Source: Deltaproteobacteria bacterium (GTDB lineage: Bacteria; Desulfobacterota; Dissulfuribacteria; Dissulfuribacterales; UBA3076). From it: a DNA stretch of 41,443 nucleotides. A program made the translations under genes and the position numbers. The stretch covers positions 53,780 to 95,222 of the forward strand of contig PQXD01000001.1 in the NCBI GenBank assembly GCA_003194485.1, read 5' to 3'. Below the pieces are notes generated by a model. That model was not told the origin of the DNA. It was given only the letters and a program-made list of their open reading frames with translations, and searched no databases. This document shows positions 15,296 through 22,423 of the stretch, piece by piece (positions within the stretch are counted from its first letter, which is position 1; each line of letters starts with the position of its first letter).

Positions 15296-16410
15296 TGATT
15301 TTCCCTATCTTCGACCTTACGTCTTTCGATCTCCGCCAACTGTTCTACCTCTTCCCAAAACGTTTCCAGCAGTTCCTGCTCAGGTACCTTTTTCAAGAGG
15401 CGATCTCCTTTAAAGATAAGGCCGACGCCCTTTCCGCCGGCAAGGCCGATATCTGCTTCCCTGGCTTCTCCGGGTCCGTTTACTATGCATCCCATTACAG
15501 CCAGCTTCAATGGATACGGAATCCGTTGCGCCCTGCGTTCTACCTCGGAAGCCAGAGAAAAGAGGTCTATTTCACATCGCCCGCACGTGGGACATGAAAT
15601 TATTTCCGGACCACGCTGTCTTATTCTCAGTGCCCGAAGGATCTCGTATGCGACCCGGACCTCTTCTGCAGGATCTCTGGTCAGCGAAACCCTCATAGTA
15701 TCGCCTATACCATCCATGAGAAGGGCTGCAAGGGCGATACTGCTCTTGACGGTTCCGGGGATAAGCCCTCCTGCTTCGGTTACACCAAGATGCAGAGGAA
15801 AATCCGTCTCCCGGGACAAACGACGGTAAGCATCCACTGTATCAAGGACGTCCGAAGATTTTATGGAGATCTTGATGGACTCGCAGCCCATATCAACTAT
15901 AAGGCCGATATTTCTGAGCGCGCTTTCCACCAGGGCTTCAGGTATTGGGCCGCCGAATTTTTTCCTGATGTCCTTTTCAAGGGAACCCGCATTGACCCCC
16001 ACCCTCATGGATATCCCGTATTCTTTGACCTTTTCTACTACTCGTGCCAGCCTCTTCCAGCTTCCGATATTTCCGGGATTAATCCTTATGCAGTCGGCAC
16101 CGGCTTCGATCGAGGCCACAGCCAGACGCCAATCAAAGTGTATATCTGCAATAACGGGTATGGAAATTGATTTTTTAATCTTAGAAATTGCCTGAGCAGC
16201 AGCAATATCAGGCACTGCCACCCTTATAATCTCGCACCCGACTTCCTGCAGGCGGTGAATCTGTGCGACAGTGCCGGTGACATCCCTTGTATCCGTGTTG
16301 CTCATAGACTGAACCGCAATGGGATAATCGCCGCCGATGGCCACATCCCCGACATGAATGACGCGGGTAGCTCTGCGCGCCCGGACTATGTTAGAAAGAT
16401 TAGATTTCAT
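15292..16410 (-). CDS. ispG: 4-hydroxy-3-methylbut-2-enyl diphosphate synthase (GcpE)
   Basis: A 372-residue iron-sulfur enzyme of the MEP isoprenoid pathway, converting methylerythritol cyclodiphosphate to HMBPP. The [4Fe-4S] ligands are visible as C273 and C276 (SCPTCGRCE) and C308 with the following Glu in GCIVNGPGEA. The N-terminal TIM barrel starts at VGDVAIGGDYPIAVQSMSNT. The last codons are GAA AAT CAG TAA; the G of CAG and the TAA belong to the terminal repeat of the adjacent MITE-like element. Genes proS and rel follow in the same direction. Confidence 0.96.
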   Translation of the reverse strand: MKSNLSNIVRARRATRVIHVGDVAIGGDYPIAVQSMSNTDTRDVTGTVAQIHRLQEVGCEIIRVAVPDIAAAQAISKIKKSISIPVIADIHFDWRLAVASIEAGADCIRINPGNIGSWKRLARVVEKVKEYGISMRVGVNAGSLEKDIRKKFGGPIPEALVESALRNIGLIVDMGCESIKISIKSSDVLDTVDAYRRLSRETDFPLHLGVTEAGGLIPGTVKSSIALAALLMDGIGDTMRVSLTRDPAEEVRVAYEILRALRIRQRGPEIISCPTCGRCEIDLFSLASEVERRAQRIPYPLKLAVMGCIVNGPGEAREADIGLAGGKGVGLIFKGDRLLKKVPEQELLETFWEEVEQLAEIERRKVEDRENQ

Positions 16411-16636
16411 AATAATTTATAATAAATCAGAGTCGGAGATTGGGCAATGCAGAGGCCATAAAGCCGCATCAAGTACCCATTATAGTGGCTGATTAATTCA
16501 GGGTCTGAGAGATTAGAAAAAATAAATCAATAAGTAGTTTAAATCCCTGGATATTATCTTCCGCTTTCTGCTGAACCCGTTGAAGTTTACCGATAAGGGT
16601 ATTTACATCAATAAGATTTTTTGATTATATAAAAAA

Positions 16637-16996
16637 ATGGAAAAAATCAAAAAACGCCTGCTCGTTATCGAAGATGACCAGAAAATCCTTAGCGTACTAA
16701 AGGATTATCTGACTTATTTTGGCTATGATGTTGTTACAGCTAGTGACGGGCTGCAGGGCTTGGAGGAGATCAAGAAAGACTATGACCTCGTAATAACTGA
16801 CATAAGCATGCCTTATGTGAGCGGCATAGGGATCATCTCCGTTTTCAAACAAAATCATCCTGACACGCCTATAATTGCCATTACCGGTTACGGATACCAC
16901 CCTGAAAAACTACCTCATGGGAAGAAGGCCGACCACGTTATTCACAAGCCTTTTAAAATGCAAGAGCTGAGAGAAACGATAGAAAATTTAATCTGA
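16637..16996 (+). CDS. Stand-alone response-regulator receiver protein
   Basis: A 119-residue receiver domain of normal length. Acidic pocket D13-D14, phospho-acceptor D55 in LVITDISMP, Thr in IIAITGYG and Lys in VIHKPFKMQEL are all in place. No output domain or kinase partner is nearby. The first ATG follows an AT-rich stretch with no clear Shine-Dalgarno. It converges with the adenosyltransferase gene (14-base gap) and diverges from ispG. Confidence 0.88.
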   Translation: MEKIKKRLLVIEDDQKILSVLKDYLTYFGYDVVTASDGLQGLEEIKKDYDLVITDISMPYVSGIGIISVFKQNHPDTPIIAITGYGYHPEKLPHGKKADHVIHKPFKMQELRETIENLI

Positions 16997-17010
16997 GATT
17001 GCTGTTTATG

Positions 17011-17820
17011 CTATCCGTCCTGTTTTTGCGGTGTAATCTTTTTCGAGATAACAACCACTTTTTCACCGACACCGGCATCAAGCACTTCTGCTGCACTTCC
17101 CTGATTTACGGCCACTTCCAGAAAACCGGAACTGCCGATAAGGGCCAGGGGCTTACCTTTGGCCACATCCGAGTAAGTGCTGAGTAAGGGTAATTCCATC
17201 CCCTTGATATTGACCTCGAACATTTTGCCAACAGGTCCCCTTTGCTGGATGAGGTCAGCGGGTATGTTGAGAATCAGGCTTCCAAAGCCGTCCATGTATA
17301 TTACTTCGCCCCCAATGTATTGTTCCCTGATAACTGGTTCGGGCCATGGCAGCCGAACAGGATCCGGACAGAGAGGGCCAAAGGAGTGCGGTTCTGCTCC
17401 AAGGCTCAGATGAGCTGCAACAGGGGCAAATATATCCCTTCCGTGGAATGTATTGCTTACCGGATGCCTGAAATAGCGACTGTTCTTTATGCTGAAGCAT
17501 GTCACTTGTTCGGAATATCTGAACACCATGGTCAAGAGACCGTTGTCCGGCGCCAGAAAGATGTAACGCTTCGTAACGGCCAGAAGACCAGCTCTTGGGG
17601 ATCCGACACCGGGGTCAACTATAGCAAGAAAGCAGGTTCCGGGCGGGAATTCCCTGAAAGCAGATCCCAGCATAAAGGCCCCGCCCATGATATCCTGAGA
17701 GGTAACTTGGTGACTGATGTCCACGATATGCAGGGCTGGATTGATGCCAAGCATGACTGCCTTGACTATCCCCACATAGGGGTCCTTTAACCCGAAATCA
17801 CTCAGAAATGCCAGGATCAT
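17011..17820 (-). CDS. SAM hydroxide adenosyltransferase (DUF62 / SAM-dependent chlorinase-fluorinase family)
   Basis: A 269-residue protein of the family that cleaves S-adenosylmethionine with water or hydroxide, giving adenosine and methionine. Signatures are FLSDFGLKDPYVG at the N-terminus (Asp that binds the ribose), IVDPGVGSPRAGL, APDNGLLT, HGRDIFAPVAAHL, and the C-terminal barrel with IGSSGFLEVAVNQGSA. The start at 17820 (MILAFLSDFG) fits the family; an in-frame ATG 11 codons earlier adds a non-conserved tail. The gene lies 38 bases downstream of tRNA-Pro on the same strand. Its physiological role is not established. Confidence 0.88.
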   Translation of the reverse strand: MILAFLSDFGLKDPYVGIVKAVMLGINPALHIVDISHQVTSQDIMGGAFMLGSAFREFPPGTCFLAIVDPGVGSPRAGLLAVTKRYIFLAPDNGLLTMVFRYSEQVTCFSIKNSRYFRHPVSNTFHGRDIFAPVAAHLSLGAEPHSFGPLCPDPVRLPWPEPVIREQYIGGEVIYMDGFGSLILNIPADLIQQRGPVGKMFEVNIKGMELPLLSTYSDVAKGKPLALIGSSGFLEVAVNQGSAAEVLDAGVGEKVVVISKKITPQKQDG

Positions 17821-17858
17821 CAATGGACCTGCAAAAGCAGGCTGATATGACATGCAAA

Positions 17859-17935
<77 letters not shown>

Positions 17936-18084
17936 ACATACGACTGTCAATAAACTCAAGCATACTTCAGCTTGGCCCCGATACCATTTTTTTGAATATA
18001 CGTCAATGATTCTGAAGCCCGCTGTATTAAGCTGAGACCGATTATATTTCAGGGCTTTTGCAGTGTAAATAATATTTCGCGGAC

Positions 18085-18107
18085 ACCGGAAACCCGGTTT
18101 TTTTTCT
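18085..18107 (+). terminator. Possible intrinsic terminator
   Basis: ACCGG-AAAC-CCGGT is a 5-bp GC-rich stem directly followed by a run of eight Ts. It would act on plus-strand transcripts. The nearest plus-strand gene upstream ends at 16996, so its purpose is unclear. The palindromic element at 18109 appears to be inserted in this T-rich stretch. Confidence 0.35.
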
Positions 18108-18108
18108 T

Positions 18109-18376
18109 TATGACTATTGAGTTAGCTCCGCTTCGATATATAGTCTTTGATTATTGGGTAATCATCCCTTGTCCCTCCAATGCTTTCATCCCTTGTTTTC
18201 TGAGACTTTTGCAGCATGGGACCCTCCCTGTTCTCCTCCGCTTCGCTCCGGAGCCAGGGTTTCCCATACTGCAAAAGCCGAGAAAACTACGGGACTTCCG
18301 CAAGTCGCTCCAAGGGATGATTACCCAATAATCCGTTACAATTAGCATATGATGCGGAGCTAACTCAATAGTCATA
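18109..18376. mobile_element. MITE-like element, arm type C, with perfect ends and perfect 8-bp target duplication
   Basis: A 268-bp non-coding palindromic element. The 23-bp ends, beginning TATGACTATTGAGTTAGCTC, are perfect inverted repeats (18109-18131 and 18354-18376). The flanks TTTTTCTT (18101-18108 and 18377-18384) are an exact 8-bp direct duplication. A second perfect 23-bp inverted pair lies inside (18149-18171 and 18311-18333, starting GATTATTGGGTAATC). The centre (TTTTGCAGCATGGGA ... TCCCATACTGCAAAAG) resembles the core of the elements at 33693 and 35072. The ends differ from arm type A. Confidence 0.88.
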
Positions 18377-18422
18377 TTTTTCTTTTTAGCGCTGTCCTGA
18401 TCGCGATAAATATGATAATTTT

Positions 18423-19081
18423 GTAAATATTCTTATGAACCCGTTATATCCTGCCTTGGAGCGGTTACCTTTTTCCGGGTTTCAAAGCTCACTCATCGCA
18501 GACCGGAGAGGCAGTGCAATCCGGCCCGCGATCGAAACCCTGCAAAAGGCAAACCGCTCCAAGGCAGGGCGCGGACGGCAACCGTTCACGGGAGGGGGGA
18601 TATTTCTTTGAACAGTTTAACCCGAATTATGCAGCAGCCAAGTTTGCCAAAGATGCGAGGCGGAAGGCACGCAGACGTACTTTTGTACTTCAAGTGCCTG
18701 ACAACAAAGCAGATTTGGTAAAATTGGCTGCCCCTTGTGGCTTCAAATACCGAACAATTTTTAACTCCGGTGGAATGCACCTTTTGGGTGAACATTCCAA
18801 ACTGGACAATACACCATAACTTACTGATTTTTCTATTTGTTCCTTATTGTTCGGTGTTTGAAGTGCATAATTTGGGTTTAACGGAAGCCCCCGTAGTTTT
18901 CTCGGCTTTTGCTGTGGGGGAAACTGCATCGCCTTAAGCGCAGCGTAAGGCGAATGCAGAGGGGGCAGGACATCCCCCATGTCAAAAGCCTTAAGAAAAC
19001 AAGGGGCTGAAGTGTGAAGTGAAAAGAAATATCCCCTTCCAGTGAACGGTTGCTGGGACCACGGGTTCACCGGATATTTAC
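18423..19081 (+). mobile_element. Composite MITE-like element, arm type A, copy 3 with nested inserts
   Basis: A 659-bp element whose outer ends are type A: left GTAAATATTCTTATGAACCC+GT (variant), right the canonical end. The first 170 bases match the simple copies. An inner arm pair follows (GGCAACCGTTCACGGG...GATATTTCTTT against AAAGAAATATCCCC...GTGAACGGTTGC). Inside this is another inverted segment: AACCCGAATTATGCA (18619) with TGCATAATTTGGGTT (18864), 14/15 matches, and CTTCAAATACCGAACAAT (18741) with ATTGTTCGGTGTTTGAAG (18846), 17/18. The GCCTTAAGAAAACAAGGGGC core lies near 18988. The flanks ATAATTTT and AAAATTGT match at 6 of 8 positions, so a duplication is only suggestive. Confidence 0.75.
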
Positions 19082-19211
19082 AAAATTGTTGTAGCATGCC
19101 TTGCAAATGCGAACTTGATATAATTTTTTTTGCAGACTCGCGTCAGCCTGTTTCGATTCCCGGCTGGAAAGAGCTTATATTCCAAGTCGCTGAGAACTCT
19201 GGGTCAATATT

Positions 19212-20672
19212 ATGAACGATAAAGAAAACACAGACAGTCCGGAAAACCAGCATGAACAAGGTAGTCTTTCGAGCCGGTTCCGCCGGGCTTGTGGATCACT
19301 GGCAGCCTGGATATGGTCAGGGCCTGAACCTGACGGGCAAAGATGGCTGAAGTCACTGAAGATAGCCATGCGGATTCATCTTATAGTATTCCAGGAATTC
19401 CAGCGTGACCTCATAACCCTCAGGGCCAGTGCCCTGACCTATACGGTGGTCCTGTCTCTGGTCCCCATGCTCGCTTTGGGTACCGCTGTCTTAAAGGGCC
19501 TGGGCGCCGGAGGCCAGATGCGTGAGGCCGCTTATAAGTTTATTGACCAGCTTGAGCTGACCGTAACCCCTGCCGAAGAAAGTGGGGAACAAATCACATC
19601 GACTGCCGGCCCTGCTCCTGCCCAACAGACTGATAAGGAAAGATCAGCAGCGGCAGAACCGGTCCCAAAGGACCTTGCTGTCCACCTCCGGAGGGCAGTG
19701 GACCAGGTCTTTGATTATGTGGATCGCACCAACTTCGCCACATTGGGTGCCTTTGGGATTCTGGGGCTTGTAATTGCAGCAATTTTCGTCATGAGCAGCA
19801 TCGAGCAGGCCATGAATGTCATCTGGCAGGCAGAGAGCAGCCGGCCAATCGGCCGGAAGATAATGGACTATTTGGCCCTTATGATCCTGTTGCCTGTAAG
19901 CATAAATACGGTCATGGCCACAATGGCGACTCTTCATAGCCATGCCCTTCTGATCAGGCTTCAGGGCGTGATGCCGGCAACATGGCTGGGGCCTTTCCTC
20001 CTTAACATGGTACCGATAGTCCTGTTGGTAGCCACTTTTACTATATTGTACAGATTTCTTCCGAATGCCAAGGTAAAGATTTTCCCGGCCCTGGCAGGCG
20101 GAGTCTGCGGCGGGCTGGGCTGGCTCCTGATACAGGTCATCTACATAAAGCTTCAGATAGGTGTGGCTCGTTATAACGCCATCTACGGCTCCTTTGCCAC
20201 CTTGCCGCTCTTCCTGGTCTGGATGCAGATGGGCTGGGTGGTCTTTCTGGCAGGTGCGGAAATGGCCTTTGCAGTTCAGGTATGGCGTAGTTATCCCCGC
20301 AAAGGCGCCATACCGGATCCGAGCACCCGGCTGGCCCTTGCCTTTGACATCATGGAGACAACCCTGGCGGACTTCAGCGAAAGGAGGGTTACAGATCTGA
20401 CCGGCCTTGCTCGGCGTCTCAGGCAACCGGATGCCTGTGTTGCAGGCGTGATTGAAACTCTCTTAAGTAAAGGTCTGTTAAGGGAAGTTGATGGGGAAAA
20501 AGATCGATTCGTGCCAGCAGCACCGGCTGAAGAAATCAATCCTGCGGAAATTATCGATCTGATATGCGGCACGGAAGTACCGTCTTCTCCAGGAGGCCGC
20601 ATGGCTGAGGAGTGCCTGAAAGCGGCAAGGTCCTTTCTGGCCGGGAAAAAAATGATATACAGAAAACGATGA
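19212..20672 (+). CDS. YihY/BrkB-family inner-membrane protein
   Basis: A 486-residue membrane protein of the YihY family (once called ribonuclease BN). About six helices include LRASALTYTVVLSLVPMLAL (first conserved segment), FGILGLVIAAIFVMSSIEQA, FTILYRFLPNAKVKI, GGLGWLLIQVIYIKLQ and YGSFATLPLFLVWMQMGWVV. A loop of about 70 polar residues (about 115-160) separates the first two. The C-terminal about 120 residues look like a soluble winged-helix-type tail (LARRLRQPDACVAGVIETLL). The biochemical function of the family is unknown; transport has been suggested. Its stop overlaps the HAD gene (ATGA). Confidence 0.88.
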   Translation: MNDKENTDSPENQHEQGSLSSRFRRACGSLAAWIWSGPEPDGQRWLKSLKIAMRIHLIVFQEFQRDLITLRASALTYTVVLSLVPMLALGTAVLKGLGAGGQMREAAYKFIDQLELTVTPAEESGEQITSTAGPAPAQQTDKERSAAAEPVPKDLAVHLRRAVDQVFDYVDRTNFATLGAFGILGLVIAAIFVMSSIEQAMNVIWQAESSRPIGRKIMDYLALMILLPVSINTVMATMATLHSHALLIRLQGVMPATWLGPFLLNMVPIVLLVATFTILYRFLPNAKVKIFPALAGGVCGGLGWLLIQVIYIKLQIGVARYNAIYGSFATLPLFLVWMQMGWVVFLAGAEMAFAVQVWRSYPRKGAIPDPSTRLALAFDIMETTLADFSERRVTDLTGLARRLRQPDACVAGVIETLLSKGLLREVDGEKDRFVPAAPAEEINPAEIIDLICGTEVPSSPGGRMAEECLKAARSFLAGKKMIYRKR

Positions 20673-21319
20673 CCAGATCCGTATTGTTCGACATGGACGG
20701 GGTAATACTTGACAGCATGTCATATCATGTAAGGGCCTGGCAGGAGGCCCTGTCCGAGCACGGGTTTTCAGTATCTACTGAGCTACTTTATCTCCACGAG
20801 GGCGCAATTGAGCCGGATACGGCCGCGGCGATCTTTAATGACAGCGGGCGTTCTGTAGACGCCGACATGTTCCGTGATATACTGGATCGCCAGATGCAGA
20901 TATTCGCTGCCAGTTACCAGTCTATGGTCAAGCCGTTTCCTGAGGTGCCGCAGATGCTGGAGCGGCTCCGCAAAGCAGGGTGGCAACTTGCCCTGGTTAC
21001 AAGTTCTCATGCGGAAATCCTCAATAAGGTCCTGCCATCCGAGATCAGGAGTTGTATGGACCATATTGTCACCGGAGATCAGGTTAACAAGAGAAAACCA
21101 TTCCCGGATCCATTTCTGACCGCCCTTTCAGCTCTTGGGCAGGGGCCGGAGGCATGCTTTGCGGTGGAAAACTCCCCTGCCGGTATTATGGCCGCCAAGG
21201 CCGCGGGCCTTCACTGTGTTGCACTCACCACAACCCTTTCTGAAGAGCACCTGTCTGGTGCGGACATAGTGCTTAACTCTCATGCCGAGCTTATTGATTA
21301 TATCAATAGGGTGGAATAG
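20669..21319 (+). CDS. HAD-superfamily hydrolase (beta-phosphoglucomutase / phosphatase-like)
   Basis: A 216-residue haloacid-dehalogenase-type phosphohydrolase. Motif I is FDMDGVILDS (D8 nucleophile, D10 acid/base), motif II is ALVTSSH, motif III Lys is in GDQVNKRKPFPDPFL, and motif IV is FAVENSPAGIMAAKAAGLHC. A helical cap (about residues 15-85) places it in the subgroup acting on sugar phosphates or small phosphoesters; the substrate cannot be read from sequence. The start overlaps the yihY stop; a longer frame from 20612 runs inside yihY and is rejected. Confidence 0.9.
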   Translation: MTRSVLFDMDGVILDSMSYHVRAWQEALSEHGFSVSTELLYLHEGAIEPDTAAAIFNDSGRSVDADMFRDILDRQMQIFAASYQSMVKPFPEVPQMLERLRKAGWQLALVTSSHAEILNKVLPSEIRSCMDHIVTGDQVNKRKPFPDPFLTALSALGQGPEACFAVENSPAGIMAAKAAGLHCVALTTTLSEEHLSGADIVLNSHAELIDYINRVE

Positions 21320-21363
21320 GATCTTGGATTTACGGCGTTCTCTTGCCCGAGTATTTGGTGGCT

Positions 21364-22293
21364 ATGAACGAACATGATAAAGCCGGCGCCGGGCCTCCGG
21401 GCCTGTGTGATTATTCGGCCTTAGCGGAAAAATATCTGCACAGACCTGTGTCAGAGGCCCAGGCAGAAATATGGTCGCTGGTGCTCACTGCCCGTGATGT
21501 CCCTCACAAGATCCTTCAATCACTACAGGGGTACAGGATAGCAGTCCCTCCGGATCATGTAAATCTGGCTGTTGTAGAGCTTGAGGAATATGAAAGCGAG
21601 AACCGGGAATGGCCTTTGGCGCTTGAAGTTACTCCATGGTATCCGAATGCACGATCCACCTTTTGGATCATACTTATACTGACTGCCGTTTTCAGCGCTT
21701 CTTTTTCAGATGACTGGAGAGGGCGATTGATTGCAATTGGCAGCGGCAACGTGGACAGCATCCTTCATGACGGCCAGTGGTGGCGCCTGGTTACTGCCCT
21801 GACATTGCATGCAGACCCTCCTCATCTGCTTGGAAACATGATGATTGGGGGTTTAATGATGGTCTGCCTCTGCAGCCTTCTGGGTACCGGCCTGGGGTGG
21901 GGGATCGCCCTCCTGTCAGGTGTATCCGGCAACTTGATTAACGCCCTGGTTCACGGGGAGGCCCACAATTCAATCGGGTCTTCTACAGCCATTTTCGGTG
22001 CATTGGGTGCGATAATGGCGCTTCAGACACTCGGCGCACGGCGCCTTTCTCTCAGAAATAGCATAATTCCAATCGGGGCCGGCCTTGCACTTCTGGGGTT
22101 TCTGGACACCCATGGCAAGCACACGGATCTCGGGGCACACCTCTTCGGCTTCATATCAGGCATGATCCTGGGGCTGTCCGCAGGACAGCTATTGAAGGCC
22201 TCGGCCCTTCCCTGTCTCAGAACCGATCATGCTATAGGAATGATCACGTGCCTTGTGCCGATCCTGGCATGGCTGATAGCATTCCGATATTAA
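21364..22293 (+). CDS. Rhomboid-family intramembrane serine protease
   Basis: A 309-residue protein with a cytoplasmic N-terminal part of about 100 residues and a six- or seven-helix rhomboid domain. Motifs are GQWWRLVTALTLHADPPHLL (WR and the H...H..N region), the catalytic Ser in NSIGSSTAIFGALG and the catalytic His in HTDLGAHLFGFISG. It would cleave membrane protein substrates within the bilayer. The start is ATG 21364, or TTG 21343 giving 316 residues; neither has a strong ribosome-binding site. It follows the HAD gene by 44 bases and may share its transcript. Confidence 0.9.
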   Translation: MNEHDKAGAGPPGLCDYSALAEKYLHRPVSEAQAEIWSLVLTARDVPHKILQSLQGYRIAVPPDHVNLAVVELEEYESENREWPLALEVTPWYPNARSTFWIILILTAVFSASFSDDWRGRLIAIGSGNVDSILHDGQWWRLVTALTLHADPPHLLGNMMIGGLMMVCLCSLLGTGLGWGIALLSGVSGNLINALVHGEAHNSIGSSTAIFGALGAIMALQTLGARRLSLRNSIIPIGAGLALLGFLDTHGKHTDLGAHLFGFISGMILGLSAGQLLKASALPCLRTDHAIGMITCLVPILAWLIAFRY

Positions 22294-22423
22294 ACCCGGA
22301 TAGCGAAAAAAATGTAAATATTCGGTTTCGGCCGGTGGACATTTTCAACTATTTCAATCCATGTTTGAGGTAGGATTAAGGCTGGTGTATGATGGCCCGA
22401 AAATTAGGACAAAGGACTGAGCA

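Larger units (their letters stand above)
17936..19211. other. 1.28-kb gene-free region filled by repeat elements
   Basis: No real gene lies between tRNA-Pro and the YihY gene. The region holds a possible terminator (18085-18107), a 268-bp palindromic element (18109-18376) and a 659-bp composite element (18423-19081). Short frames here lie within inverted repeats and lack family features or good ribosome-binding sites. Confidence 0.8.

Noticed and set aside
16571-16606. Possible decayed type A copy between ispG and the receiver gene
   Set aside because: TGAACCCGTT and GGGTATTTAC are present but in the wrong arrangement and too close together.
18586-18795. Minus-strand frame of 69 codons within the composite element
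   Set aside because: It lies across inverted-repeat arms and has no good start signal; it is a chance frame in repeat DNA.
18100-19081. CRISPR array
   Set aside because: Repeats are inverted and nested, not regularly spaced direct repeats with unique spacers; no cas gene is near.
22314-22326. Solo left end of the type A element (GTAAATATTCGGT) upstream of ileS
   Set aside because: Only 13 bases match and no partner end follows; this could be chance in AT-rich DNA.
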